64,000 nucleotides of DNA from Myxococcales bacterium (GTDB taxonomy: Bacteria; Myxococcota_C; UBA6777), in NCBI GenBank assembly GCA_020632975.1, contig JACKEL010000013.1:114409-178408 (forward strand), given 5' to 3'. The notes below the pieces were generated by a model that worked only from the letters and a program-made list of their open reading frames with translations, was not told the origin of the DNA and did not search any database. Below are positions 1-9,115 of the stretch, piece by piece; the stretch's first letter is position 1, and the number at the start of each line of letters is the position of its first letter. The position numbers and the translations under genes are program-made.

Positions 1-373
1 TTGCGGTGGGACCGTCACCAAGGATAAAGTCTTGCTGCATAAAAAGCCACTTGGCATCAAATCCAACAAGCCGCGTTTTCATCGAAAATGATGTCATCAA
101 ACGGATCTCTCTGCGGAAAAGCATTGAGGTTCCCGCAGCAACAAAGTTCAGTTCTCCCCGAAGGATCGGGCGCATCAGATCCATGCGAGCGATCCACTCC
201 ACACGACCATATTCCATCAAACGCAGATATTGCGCGTTGTTGACATGAAGATTGTTATCACAAATCCACGGAAAAGCCCGATAGTCCTGCGAGATTTCTT
301 CAAAAGGTTCTAGTCTTGGTTTCCGTGCATACCAAAGGAAATGGCTCACCAAACGCACGGTATACAACAACAT
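1..373 (-). CDS. Hotdog-fold thioesterase (4HBT/THEM6-like), 3' end outside the window
   Basis: Reading the minus strand from the ATG at 371-373 gives about 124 codons with no stop before the window edge, so the C-terminus is missing. The segment DNNLHVNNAQYLRLMEYGR near residue 44 is the hallmark of the 4-hydroxybenzoyl-CoA thioesterase superfamily (D-x-N-x-H-V-N-N-x-x-Y), in which this Asp/Asn-His-Asn stretch lies at the acyl-thioester site. A GGAGG Shine-Dalgarno lies about seven bases upstream of the start. The family hydrolyses acyl-CoA or acyl-ACP thioesters, but the substrate cannot be read from sequence. The gene diverges from the methyltransferase that begins at 495. Family assignment is firm; function is inferred. 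Confidence 0.75.
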   Translation of the reverse strand, partial: MLLYTVRLVSHFLWYARKPRLEPFEEISQDYRAFPWICDNNLHVNNAQYLRLMEYGRVEWIARMDLMRPILRGELNFVAAGTSMLFRREIRLMTSFSMKTRLVGFDAKWLFMQQDFILGDGPTA

Positions 374-494
374 CTTTCTTCCTCCAACGTACTTGGCCTT
401 GCGTCAAACATCCAAAGGATGCTATCTCAGAGCCTTACACCTTAGGCCCGCAACTACCGCACCCTAACACAATCCAACACGGCTTCAAACAAAC

Positions 495-1538
495 ATGCAG
501 ATCTCTAGCCCTTTCCTTTTTCTGACCTGCCAACCTGGCGCAGAGGCCCTTGTCAAAGCGGACGTCCAACAACGCCATCCATCGTTGCGTTTTGCCTTCT
601 CGCGTCCGGGCTACCTCACCTTCAAAAGCGAGTCCGCTCTTTCACTCGACCTGCCAAGACCGAGCGTTTTTGCCCGAAGATGGGGACTTTCCTTTGGTTG
701 GAAGCCAGACCTATCCCAAGCCTGGGACGAAGTGCATACACTGTTCCCCCAAGCTCCCGATCTAGTACATCTTTTCGTTCGAGAAGGAGAAGCATCCGAT
801 AACTTCCCAGAAGAGATCGCACGTCGAGAAGACGAACTCTTCGCGCAGATGCAGACCCTGACCCAACTCCCGCTCAACAAGTCCGCGCGCAACAAACAGT
901 GCGTGATCGACCTGATCGAAGTGGACCCAGGACGTATCGCGATAGGTGCCCATCTTCAAAAATCCCCGCAGCGAGCGAGCGTTGCGGGACGACCACCCTT
1001 TCGCAGCATCCCCACAGAAGCTCCTTCACGCGTTTGGGGCAAGATCTCCGAAGCGCTTTGGCGCACCAACACCAAGATTACCCCCAACGATGTCATCTTG
1101 GATCTTGGTTGTGCTCCTGGCGGTGGAACAAGCGTCCTGCTCGATGCAGGCGCCCGCGTGTTTGGTGTGGACCCAGCGGAGATGCACCCTTCTGTGCTGA
1201 AAAGCCCGCGATTTACGCACCTACCTCTCGTGATGGAAAGACTCGAACTCAAGGCACTTTCAGCGGCTCCCACAGGCTTTGTCTATGACATCAATCTCAA
1301 TCCCAAGATGATGTTGCCCCCACTCAACAAGCTCCTGTTGTCCTTGCCTTCTCTGCGTTGGGGCCTGATCACCTTGAAGCTCAACCAACCCTCGCTATTG
1401 CGCGAGTTGGACTGGATGCTCAAAAAGATCCGCACGGCAGGATTTCAACACCTCTTTGTGGAACAGCTTCATTACAATCGACAAGAACTCTTCTGTTTTG
1501 CCTCCAAATCTCCTACCCCGCTCACTCAAACAAGATAA
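495..1538 (+). CDS. RlmM-like 2'-O-ribose RNA methyltransferase
   Basis: The 347-residue protein has an N-terminal region (about 1-160) starting with FLFLTCQPGAE, like the THUMP-type RNA-binding part of RlmM, followed by an FtsJ-type Rossmann methyltransferase. The SAM motif is DLGCAPGG at 203-210, with the acidic ribose-binding site GVDPAEM at 224-230. K183, D265 (YDINLNP) and K295 (ITLKLN) fit the Lys-Asp-Lys catalytic set of this 2'-O-methyltransferase class. RlmM modifies C2498 of 23S rRNA in E. coli; the same target here is an inference. No good Shine-Dalgarno precedes the ATG, but the conserved N-terminus begins right after it. The gene runs divergently from the thioesterase. Confidence 0.75.
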   Translation: MQISSPFLFLTCQPGAEALVKADVQQRHPSLRFAFSRPGYLTFKSESALSLDLPRPSVFARRWGLSFGWKPDLSQAWDEVHTLFPQAPDLVHLFVREGEASDNFPEEIARREDELFAQMQTLTQLPLNKSARNKQCVIDLIEVDPGRIAIGAHLQKSPQRASVAGRPPFRSIPTEAPSRVWGKISEALWRTNTKITPNDVILDLGCAPGGGTSVLLDAGARVFGVDPAEMHPSVLKSPRFTHLPLVMERLELKALSAAPTGFVYDINLNPKMMLPPLNKLLLSLPSLRWGLITLKLNQPSLLRELDWMLKKIRTAGFQHLFVEQLHYNRQELFCFASKSPTPLTQTR

Positions 1539-1669
1539 CCTCTTGCTTCTTGCGTTCGAGGTCTTAGCCTTTCTTGTATCGTGTCCCACCCAGACACATC
1601 CTCCACCCCACCCACGGCTGCTCGTTTTGGACGCAGATGCGTCATCTCGCTAGACCTACGGAGCTTCTG

Positions 1670-3517
1670 ATGTCAAACGCTCAAGCCTCATCGCCCTCGA
1701 TGCGTTCGTTCCTCAAAGAAAAAGTCAAACAGTTCTTCGAGACCTTCCATTACGGACCACGGACTCTCGCCTTGGTGTGGCGTCAGCAACCCACGCTGAC
1801 TCTGCTTTTTGCCTTTTGTACACTCGTCGCGGGCCTTCTGCCGGGCGGCGTGGCCTATGTTGGAAAATGGATCGTCGATGCTGTCGTTCTCGCAGCACAA
1901 AGCAAGCAAGATGCCGCTCGTTGGCAAGCGATCTACTATGTTGGCCTAGAGATCGGCCTTGTCACGCTGTTGCTCGCAGCACAACGCGCGATATCTGTCA
2001 TCCAATCGCTTTTGCGCGCACAAATCGGACACCACATCAATTTTCTGATCCTCGAAAAAGCCGTCCAACTTGAACTCAAACACTTCGAAGATGCGGACTT
2101 TTACGACAAGATGACTCGTGCACGACGCGAGGCATCAAGTCGTCCCTTGGGTCTCTTTCAGCGGGTTTTCGGGCTCTTACAAAATGGTATCTCTTTGTTG
2201 GTGTATGGTTGGTTGCTCTTCCAATTTTCAGGGTGGATCGTCTTTGTCTTGGTGCTCGCGGCACTTCCCGCCTTTTTCGCAGAGACCTACTTTTCGAGAG
2301 AAGCCTTCAGACTTTTTCGCTGGCGTGTCCCCGAAACCCGCCAACAAAGTTACCTTGAGATGGTCATCGCCCGCGAAGACTACGTAAAAGAAGTACAACT
2401 TTTCCAAAGTGGCCCCTTGCTTTTGCAACGCTATGTCGAGATCTTCCGCAAGCTTTTCGCAGAAGATCGCTCCCTCACCTTGCGACGGGGGATTTGGGGA
2501 TTTTTCCTCAGCCTTTTCAGCAGCATCATCTTTTATGGCGCTTACGGTTGGATCGCTTGGAATGCCGCCAAAGGAAAGATCTCGCTTGGTGAGATGACGA
2601 TGTATCTACTCGTCTTTAAGCAAGGACAGTCCGCCATCACAGCAAGTCTCAGTTCTGTGGGCGGGATGTACGAAGACAATCTCTACCTCTTCAATCTCTA
2701 TGAATACCTCGACGCGCCCGTCCAACCACAAAGCGAAGGCGCCTCAGAAGGGCCGATCCCTGGCGATGGTGTGCGCTTTGAAGATGTAGAGTATCGCTAC
2801 CCAGGCTCCAAACAAGCCGCACTTGCGGGCGTTTCCTTCCATCTCAAACCTGGGCAAAAGTTGGCCTTGGTCGGCGAAAATGGTTCAGGCAAAACGACCC
2901 TGATCAAGCTACTCACGCGACTTTATACCCCAACAGGCGGGCGAATCACCTTGGATGGTTTGGATATCCAAAAGTGGGATCTCCACGCGTTGCGCAAACG
3001 TGTGGGCGTGATCTTCCAAGACTTCGTGCGCTATCAATTCAAAGTAGGCGAAAACATCGGCATCGGAGACGTCGATGCCTTCGCAGATCGCGAGCTTTGG
3101 CAAGAGTCCGCAGAAAAAGGCATGGCCCATCCTTTCATTCAAGAGATGGAAACGGGCTACGACACGCAACTTGGGCGTTGGTTTCAAGATGGGCGCGAAC
3201 TCTCCCTAGGACAGTGGCAAAAGATCGCTTTGGCGAGAGCCTTTATGCGTAAAAAAGCGGATATCTTGGTACTCGATGAGCCAACCTCCGCGATGGATGC
3301 TGCCGCAGAAGCCCGAATATTCGACCACTTCCGCGAAGTCACCGAAGATCAGATGGCGATCTTGATCTCCCACCGCTTCTCCACAGTCCGCATGGCCGAT
3401 CAGATCGTGGTGCTCGACAAAGGCAAAGTCCTCGAACAAGGCACCCACGAAGAGTTGATGAAACAAGACCAACACTACGCCCAACTCTTCTCTATCCAAG
3501 CCGCAGGGTACCAATAA
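1670..3517 (+). CDS. ABC transporter, fused membrane and ATPase domains
   Basis: A half-size exporter of 615 residues. Residues 1-340 form the transmembrane domain with about six hydrophobic helices, and the ATPase domain follows. Walker A is GENGSGKTT near 401, the signature motif LSLGQ near 511, Walker B ILVLDEPTS near 531, and the switch His is in SHRFS. One copy per polypeptide implies a homodimer in the inner membrane. The start at 1670 was chosen over an upstream in-frame start because a GGAG lies seven bases before it and the sequence upstream looks unconserved. The substrate cannot be inferred: there is no peptidase domain and no neighbouring toxin or lipid gene. The last bases of the gene are part of a direct repeat. 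Confidence 0.88.
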   Translation: MSNAQASSPSMRSFLKEKVKQFFETFHYGPRTLALVWRQQPTLTLLFAFCTLVAGLLPGGVAYVGKWIVDAVVLAAQSKQDAARWQAIYYVGLEIGLVTLLLAAQRAISVIQSLLRAQIGHHINFLILEKAVQLELKHFEDADFYDKMTRARREASSRPLGLFQRVFGLLQNGISLLVYGWLLFQFSGWIVFVLVLAALPAFFAETYFSREAFRLFRWRVPETRQQSYLEMVIAREDYVKEVQLFQSGPLLLQRYVEIFRKLFAEDRSLTLRRGIWGFFLSLFSSIIFYGAYGWIAWNAAKGKISLGEMTMYLLVFKQGQSAITASLSSVGGMYEDNLYLFNLYEYLDAPVQPQSEGASEGPIPGDGVRFEDVEYRYPGSKQAALAGVSFHLKPGQKLALVGENGSGKTTLIKLLTRLYTPTGGRITLDGLDIQKWDLHALRKRVGVIFQDFVRYQFKVGENIGIGDVDAFADRELWQESAEKGMAHPFIQEMETGYDTQLGRWFQDGRELSLGQWQKIALARAFMRKKADILVLDEPTSAMDAAAEARIFDHFREVTEDQMAILISHRFSTVRMADQIVVLDKGKVLEQGTHEELMKQDQHYAQLFSIQAAGYQ

Positions 3518-3617
3518 GCCTCGCATCTTCGGACAAAACCCCCCTTGAAAAGCCCTGATCAACGATGGCTACGGCTGGAAAGAAAGTACCAATAAGCCTC
3601 GCATCTTCGGACAAAAC
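3508..3617 (+). repeat. 32-bp direct repeat duplicating the 3' end of the ABC gene
   Basis: An identical 32-base stretch occurs at 3508-3539, covering the last codons and stop of the ABC transporter gene, and again at 3586-3617 in the spacer. The offset is 78 bp. This looks like a relic of a short tandem duplication or replication slippage at the gene end. Confidence 0.85.
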
Positions 3618-3853
3618 GCCCCCCATTCTCGATCAGCCAACAGATCATGTATCCCGCTCCATACATCCTGTTGTGTATCCCAAACAAACACACCTTTCGC
3701 GTCCCCTTACTTGTTGGCCATCTCCTTACAAAGACATCTGTCCCCCCCGATGATCGGGAAAAACATAACATCACATAAACTGGCACACTTGTTGAGATGC
3801 CATCGCAGTGTTCGAAGAAGTCCCGCACAACTTCCAATGACGTAGGTGATATC

Positions 3854-4507
3854 ATGCGATGGCTCATTACATTTTTCTTGGTTTGGCTCACACACACGAC
3901 CGCACACGCCAGTGTATCCGAACACCAAGACCGCAGAGAGACAACAAACATCTACACTTCTTTTTATAAAGTCCGAGAATTTCCCTCATCCAAATCAGCA
4001 CAATCCCGCACCACAACAGCACCTAGCACAGCCCCCGCCCCTGAAAAATTCGAAGCGGCTCCATACCAGGGCGTGATGGCGGTCCGTTTTACGGCAAGGT
4101 CCCCTTTGCTCCTTGGGTCGGGCGGAACCACCACTTTTCGCTATTTCTATCCGCTCCATCTCGAACTTGGCATGAACGTCTTTGAATCGAGTCCAGGTGT
4201 GTTCTCTTTTTCTGGGATATTGAGGATGGGTTATGCATTGCAAATGGACGCTCGAAACATCTTGGGCAGAGGAGTCACATTCGATGTTCCGCTGACGTTG
4301 GGTTATCGTCTAAGCAAGCTCAAGGCATTTTTTTCCGAAGAAATGATTTACGTCCATATGCCCGAAGCAAAGGCCGACTTTGTTCTTACATACTGGTTCT
4401 TACGGCGTCTTGGCGTCCAATTCTCACTGGGGTTGGCCGCAGAATGGATGCTGCCAGCGAATGTGGTCATCCCACAGTTCTCTTTTTCAACGGGCATCGT
4501 TTTTTAG
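3854..4507 (+). CDS. Secreted or outer-membrane protein of unknown function
   Basis: The 217-residue product starts with a clear signal peptide (MRWLITFFLVWLTHTTAHA, cleavage after AHA). A low-complexity Ser/Thr/Pro/Ala linker follows to about residue 65. The remainder is rich in alternating hydrophobic and polar residues and aromatics, with many strand-like stretches, and ends in an aromatic residue (GIVF), as in small outer-membrane beta-barrels. The start at 3854 has an AGGTGAT ribosome-binding site; the longer reading from 3797 would bury the signal peptide. No family is recognised. Export is well supported; a barrel is a guess. Confidence 0.6.
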   Translation: MRWLITFFLVWLTHTTAHASVSEHQDRRETTNIYTSFYKVREFPSSKSAQSRTTTAPSTAPAPEKFEAAPYQGVMAVRFTARSPLLLGSGGTTTFRYFYPLHLELGMNVFESSPGVFSFSGILRMGYALQMDARNILGRGVTFDVPLTLGYRLSKLKAFFSEEMIYVHMPEAKADFVLTYWFLRRLGVQFSLGLAAEWMLPANVVIPQFSFSTGIVF

Positions 4508-4586
4508 AGGAAAAGCTCGAAGAGATGGGGATAAGGGGGCGTAGATTCGAGAGGGAGAGGAGGCATGTAAGCGAAAGAAAGAAGGC

Positions 4587-5477
4587 TTACTCGCCTTTTT
4601 CTTTGTCAGGGTCGGGGACAGCTTCGTGCTCGTCTGTTGCAGCGCCAGGAAGCTCAGTGGCAGGCGGAGAACTCATCGCAGCAGCCGCTGCCGCCAGCGA
4701 ATCAGCATCGAAGGCCATCATCTCAACAGTCGCAGGTCCACCCATGGTAGGAAGATCGGTCCCCGTGGAAAGCTCGTGGCTCTCGGGAAGATCGTCGCTT
4801 GTTGCAGAGCCTGTATGATAACGGCTGCGGTATTCTTCCCAACCACGCGCACGCAAACGGCTTGCTTCGTTGTCGAGTTTGCCATAACCCCAAGGATGAC
4901 GCTCACTGCGATCACCATTGTAATCTGTGTGCGTGTGCTCAAGGATGATCTCCAAGATGCCCAAGTCTTCGGCAAGTTTGAAGGTATCCGCTTTGTTGAG
5001 ATACATCAGAGGCGTGTGGACACGAAAGTCTTGCATGGTCGCCAAAGAGACCGACGTTTCGAAGCTTTCGATAAAGACACGACGACAGTCAGGATAACCC
5101 GAGTAATCTGTTTGGCACATCCCACCGACGATATCGAAGATGCCTTGGTTGAATGCGTAACTTGATGCCAAAGAAAGGAAGATCAGGTTGCGCCCAGGAA
5201 CGAAAGCCCCGGGTAATCCGACCGCTTGAGGATGAGAAGCATTGATGTCCATCCCAGGATTCGTCAACGCGGAGTTTCCAACCAAACCATCCATTTTCAG
5301 GACTTCAAAGGGAACCCCTGCCATCTCAGCGATCTTGGCTGCTTGCTCCAACTCCACACGATGCTTTTGCCCATAATCAAAGCCCAAAGCCACCACATCA
5401 TCGAAGTTTTGCAAAGCCCAGTAAAGACAAGTGGTGCTATCTTGGCCACCAGAAAACAACACGAGCGCTTTTGTCAT
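4587..5477 (-). CDS. QueC-like 7-deazaguanine synthase paralogue lacking the zinc cysteines
   Basis: The 296-residue protein matches QueC (7-cyano-7-deazaguanine synthase), which converts carboxy-deazaguanine to preQ0 with ATP and ammonia. Residues 9-15 are the PP-loop SGGQDST; PGRNLIF (94-100) and QTDYSGYPDCR (122-132) are QueC signatures. The normal zinc site, TCY...CGxCxxCxLRARG, reads here as TDYNGD...KLDNEASRLRARG, so the four cysteines are D185, K200, N203 and S206. Residues 222-296 are an acidic Ala/Ser/Pro tail absent from ordinary QueC. The start at 5477 has an AAGGTGAG ribosome-binding site. No queD, queE or tgt gene is near, so the role is open: either zinc-free QueC activity or a diverged reaction. 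Confidence 0.85.
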   Translation of the reverse strand: MTKALVLFSGGQDSTTCLYWALQNFDDVVALGFDYGQKHRVELEQAAKIAEMAGVPFEVLKMDGLVGNSALTNPGMDINASHPQAVGLPGAFVPGRNLIFLSLASSYAFNQGIFDIVGGMCQTDYSGYPDCRRVFIESFETSVSLATMQDFRVHTPLMYLNKADTFKLAEDLGILEIILEHTHTDYNGDRSERHPWGYGKLDNEASRLRARGWEEYRSRYHTGSATSDDLPESHELSTGTDLPTMGGPATVEMMAFDADSLAAAAAAMSSPPATELPGAATDEHEAVPDPDKEKGE

Positions 5478-5686
5478 GAACTCACCTTTTCTCTCGCTGG
5501 TCATCGTTATTGCATCGCTCACCTTACCGTTGTTTGCGACAAAGTCAACGCTTTCTTGCATAACCCCACACAGATCGCTAAGCTACACCGCGCAGCCCTA
5601 TCGCAGGAAAAAGGTGCCCGAACAAAAGCGCGTTGCTTTTTTCCTTATGCTGCGACTTTCATTTATGCGAACAGAAGGAGCGTTCC

Positions 5687-6514
5687 ATGACCCGTCTGAC
5701 TCCCGTGCTCTTTTCTTGGCTCTCTGTATGTGCCCTTTCTCTATCCTTCTCCACTTACAGCTTGGCCGACACACCCAAACCCGAAAAAGCGCCCGCAACC
5801 AACGCACCCGCAAAACCAACCTCCAAAAAAGCAGAGGCAGAACCTCCACCTCCCCCTGGAACACCCGCATCTATGCCCGCAACGTCTCGCCCCGCGAGCA
5901 AGCCCGCTGTGGTCCGCTTCTTGACCCCTCAACAAGCAGACAAGTTCCAAGAAACCATCAACCAAAGCAATCCTGGCGACACCATCCTCCTCCGCGCAGG
6001 CATCTATCGCTATAAAAAAGGCCTCCAAATCCACAATGTGGATAAACTCAGCATCGAAGGACAAGGCGAAGTCTGGATTATTGTCGAAGATCTCTACGAT
6101 GATGTCTTCCAAATCAAAGACTCTTCAGATATCACGATCCGCTTTATCAAAGCACGTCACGCCCGTCCCTTGGGCAAATTCAATTGTGAAGGTGCTGTCA
6201 TCCGCGCGATGAACTCCAAACGCATCTGGATCGACCACTGCGAACTCAATGGCTCTGGCGCCGTCGGCATCCGCGCTTTTGAAGTCCGTGACCTCGTCGC
6301 AACCCACAACTTTATCCACCACAATACACTCGCTGCCTTCATGATCATGCAGTCCCGCTGGATCGCGATCCATCACAACACCATCGTCAACAATGGCTCC
6401 AGCATCTACAGCCTTGGTAGCGCAAGCATCCGCATGAACCAAAACGTCGTCGCCAACAACAAAGGCAACAACACTTGGTCCAGCCCCTTTACCCGCAAAG
6501 TCCTCGGCGAATAA
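5687..6514 (+). CDS. Secreted right-handed beta-helix protein
   Basis: The 275-residue protein has a signal peptide (cleavage near LADTP), a Pro/Ala/Lys-rich linker to about residue 75, and then a parallel beta-helix domain. The helix shows as repeated short strands around Asn/His: IWIDHCELNGSG, LVATHNFIHHNT, IAIHHNTIVNNG, IRMNQNVVANN. Such right-handed beta-helices occur in pectate lyases and other polysaccharide-active proteins; IDHCELNGSG resembles the pectate-lyase turn but no complete catalytic triad is evident. AGAAGGAG precedes the start by six bases. A second beta-helix protein is encoded at 22184. Periplasmic or extracellular carbohydrate binding is an inference. Confidence 0.7.
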   Translation: MTRLTPVLFSWLSVCALSLSFSTYSLADTPKPEKAPATNAPAKPTSKKAEAEPPPPPGTPASMPATSRPASKPAVVRFLTPQQADKFQETINQSNPGDTILLRAGIYRYKKGLQIHNVDKLSIEGQGEVWIIVEDLYDDVFQIKDSSDITIRFIKARHARPLGKFNCEGAVIRAMNSKRIWIDHCELNGSGAVGIRAFEVRDLVATHNFIHHNTLAAFMIMQSRWIAIHHNTIVNNGSSIYSLGSASIRMNQNVVANNKGNNTWSSPFTRKVLGE

Positions 6515-6535
6515 TTTTCCCCGATGATTCGGGCG

Positions 6536-6753
6536 GGCACGGAGGCCACCTGTACCAACTAATTCCTACCTCATTGATAATAAAAGAGAAAATCAAATAG
6601 CTTTCTTTGGAAAATCACGAGAGTTTGTAAAGTGACTTCCCGAACCAAGGGAGTTTGCGAAAAAAATCGTCTGATGTGACGAAGTTTTACGTTCGAAAAT
6701 AACCTATCTTTTCATATAGTTGATAATTAGTTGGTACAGATGGCACGGAGGCC
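6536..6753. repeat. 12-bp target duplications and split REP palindrome around MITE copy A
   Basis: GGCACGGAGGCC at 6536-6547 is repeated exactly at 6742-6753. The outer bases (GGGC at 6531-6534, CGCCC from 6754) complete the two halves of the interrupted REP unit. An intact unit of the same type is present at 26974-26995. Confidence 0.75.
6548..6741 (+). mobile_element. MITE-like element, copy A, inserted in a REP palindrome
   Basis: A 194-bp AT-rich segment has terminal inverted repeats ACCTGTACCAACTAAT (left) and ATTAGTTGGTACAGAT (right), which match at 15 of 16 positions. It is flanked on both sides by the 12-base direct repeat GGCACGGAGGCC (6536-6547 and 6742-6753). Removing the element and one repeat restores a perfect palindrome with arms GGGCGGGC and GCCCGCCC. 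It has no coding capacity. A second copy lies in the opposite orientation at 27494-27677. The structure fits a non-autonomous transposon with target duplication; the mobilising transposase is not in the window. Confidence 0.75.
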
Positions 6754-6830
6754 CGCCCATCCATGCTCGCCCGCCCAAATCCCCCACTGCGAAAGCCAAC
6801 TGAATTCCCCGATGATAGGGGCTCCGTGTC

Positions 6831-7217
6831 TTAGGAACGGCCGTGTTTTTTGATAGCAGCACGCACGACGTGGAGCGTGTAGTTATCGGGTCCGTAGCGA
6901 CCGAGGATGACGGGTTGTTTGTGGTCTTCATCTTTGCACAAAAAGAAAGGCCCTTCGATGCCAGCACGCAGCACATAATCACCTGCGGGCTTGTACACAT
7001 CGAAGCGTTCAGCTTGGGCTTGTCCAAAGAGTCGTTCTTTGACTTGAAGGGTCACGACTTGATAAGGCAAGTCACGTGGGATATCGACGGTGTCGGGTTG
7101 TTCGGGCTTTGGGATATAAGCTTGTTCGCCGCGTTCTTTGATCTCCAACACTTCTGCAATCACACCAAACTCAGCTTTTGGCAAAAGCTCATCAATTGGC
7201 TCGGGTGGCATCGCCAT
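6831..7217 (-). CDS. Conserved-looking protein of unknown function
   Basis: A 128-residue, soluble, mildly acidic protein without signal peptide or membrane segment. The start at 7217 has an AGGAG eight bases upstream and is preferred over 7247. Alternating charged and hydrophobic stretches (FGVIAEVLEIKERG, YQVVTLQVKERLFG, FDVYKPAGDYVL) suggest a beta-rich OB- or barrel-like fold. It lies 170 bases downstream of the calpain gene on the same strand and could be co-transcribed. No family is recognised. Confidence 0.55.
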   Translation of the reverse strand: MAMPPEPIDELLPKAEFGVIAEVLEIKERGEQAYIPKPEQPDTVDIPRDLPYQVVTLQVKERLFGQAQAERFDVYKPAGDYVLRAGIEGPFFLCKDEDHKQPVILGRYGPDNYTLHVVRAAIKKHGRS

Positions 7218-7387
7218 CTTACACACTCCTCTGGGGGTCAGGGACACAAAGGTCGCAGTCTGGGTTTCAAAAGATACAAAAAAACCGTCACATCTGCACG
7301 CTCTTGCGTCTCAGCAAGAGGCTCCAAACGGACGGTTTCAAACGACAAAGTCTTGGGTAAGAGAAACGCTCACCCTATTCCTTGGCA

Positions 7388-9115
7388 TTAACCTTGGGCA
7401 ATCGTGACGCCGCTATAGTAGTGGACAAAGTCTTTGAGTTCAAGACGGAAGATACCATCGTCTTTGCCGTCGTATCCGGGCTCAGTGGAACCCCAAGGGT
7501 TGCGGAGTTGGACGAATTTCTTGCCGTCTTCTTCTTGTACGCCCAACACGGTGTAAGCGTGCCAAGGGTAGATCTTTTGGCCGGAGTAGCGCTCTGCTTC
7601 GGGGCCGTCTTTGCCGTAAGTTGCGGCGGTTGCGGGCCAGCCGTTCTCTTGCGCTTTTTTCAGGCTGTCGAAGACGCGATCCGCGTTGTAATCTTCGACA
7701 CCGCTGTAAGTGGTGTTTGCGCCCAAGATGGATTTCATAACATCAGCGGAGCTACCGCCGTTTCCGATCTTGTCATAGCTGTTGCCTTTGTAGGTGGCGT
7801 AAGCTTTTTCGAAGATCGGGAACCACATCTCCATCTGGTCTTTCGACTTGGAGTTCATGCCAGCACCGTATAGAGCCGAACCATCGGGGCGAACGAAGAG
7901 ATCGCCATCCACAGTCACGCTCTTTTCTGTGACGCGGCCGCGGTAGTCGCGTTCTTTGAAATTGACGGTGTAGGTACCGTTGCCATTGTCTTTGATCATG
8001 TTTTTGATGGCGTCGGGATCGGTACCAGCGACAGCAGAAGCTGCTGCGACGAGGTAACAGTTTGCAAGAGAGCCTTGCTTCACATCGTCGGCTCTTACGC
8101 CATTTTCGAAGAGAGGACCTGAGAAGCGCTCTGCTTTCACATTGGGGGTGCCATCTTCGTTGACGTGGCGTTTTTTCCAAGGCTCGGGCTCTTGGAGATC
8201 GATGGGTTCGGGAGCGCCCATGACTTTGGTGGTGCCAGCGGTTTCTTTGAAGTCAACGTTGTTGGTGCCATCACTGACAGCGATAGAGAAGGTATCACCG
8301 GCTTTTCCGCCCACAGTGGTATGGGAGGGAAGGTTACCGTTGGCATCCAAGGTGAAGTCGAAGTTTTCGCCAGTGCGTTGGTTGGTCAAACGAACTTGCG
8401 CGCCAGGCTCGGAAACCATGCCGTTTCCGAGGTGAACGAGATCCACAGAGCCGCGACCGTTTGCTTCCAAGCCCATCTCTTCGGGCTTAATCTTGGCGTT
8501 GTGGGTATCTTCACCACCCATGCCTTGGGCTTGGAGGTTGATCCAGTTGCTGACGTTGCCGTTTGCACCGCGTGAACGAACGCGAAGATGGTCGCCTTCT
8601 TTCACGCCGTCGAGTTGGCCGCTGAAACGTCCCCACTGATCGACTTTGACTTCCATCTTGCTGGCGCCATCGGCACTTTGGGGATTGTCAGAGACGTTGA
8701 CGATCTCCAAGGTTTCACCGGGCTTTGCAACAGACGAAAGTTTGTCTTTCAACGCTGCGGGAAGCGCCAAAGAGTCGCCTTGTTGGTTTTCTGTAGAGAG
8801 TTCAGAACGTCCAACAAGCGCTTCGATAAAGTTACGAGCGTTGGGGGTCCATTGAAGATCATTGCGACCCAAAAGCGAGGTCAGGTCGTCACGTTCTTTG
8901 TTGGAAAGGCCCGCTTTGGCTTCTTCAAACTGCTCTTTGCGGCTGATTCCAGGTTGTGTCAAACGTCCCAAAACAGTGGTGGAAGTATCAGCATTGCGAT
9001 CGCCGACAGAAGCGAGCAATTGCAGGACATTTTCGTCATCAATCTTTTTCGCGGGTTGACGATCGATCTGCGACATCACCTGCGAAAGTTGTTTATCTCG
9101 GATTCCAACGGGCAT
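7388..9115 (-). CDS. Calpain-family (C2) cysteine protease with long N-terminal region
   Basis: The C-terminal half of this 575-residue protein is a calpain catalytic domain. The nucleophile is C353 in VKQGSLANCYLVAA, the His is H519 in YPWHAYTVLG and the Asn is N539 in LRNPWGS, in the order and spacing of family C2. The first 120 residues are helical and polar, and about 130-290 look like one or two beta-sandwich domains (GETLEIVNVSDN, WGRFSGQLDG, AQVRLTNQRTGE). There is no signal peptide and no calcium-binding EF-hand. Intracellular processing, or export by a non-Sec route, is possible. Calpains are patchy in bacteria, so transfer or lineage-specific retention is plausible. The product at 24785 also lacks a signal peptide but has a secreted-type architecture. 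Confidence 0.85.
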   Translation of the reverse strand: MPVGIRDKQLSQVMSQIDRQPAKKIDDENVLQLLASVGDRNADTSTTVLGRLTQPGISRKEQFEEAKAGLSNKERDDLTSLLGRNDLQWTPNARNFIEALVGRSELSTENQQGDSLALPAALKDKLSSVAKPGETLEIVNVSDNPQSADGASKMEVKVDQWGRFSGQLDGVKEGDHLRVRSRGANGNVSNWINLQAQGMGGEDTHNAKIKPEEMGLEANGRGSVDLVHLGNGMVSEPGAQVRLTNQRTGENFDFTLDANGNLPSHTTVGGKAGDTFSIAVSDGTNNVDFKETAGTTKVMGAPEPIDLQEPEPWKKRHVNEDGTPNVKAERFSGPLFENGVRADDVKQGSLANCYLVAAASAVAGTDPDAIKNMIKDNGNGTYTVNFKERDYRGRVTEKSVTVDGDLFVRPDGSALYGAGMNSKSKDQMEMWFPIFEKAYATYKGNSYDKIGNGGSSADVMKSILGANTTYSGVEDYNADRVFDSLKKAQENGWPATAATYGKDGPEAERYSGQKIYPWHAYTVLGVQEEDGKKFVQLRNPWGSTEPGYDGKDDGIFRLELKDFVHYYSGVTIAQG

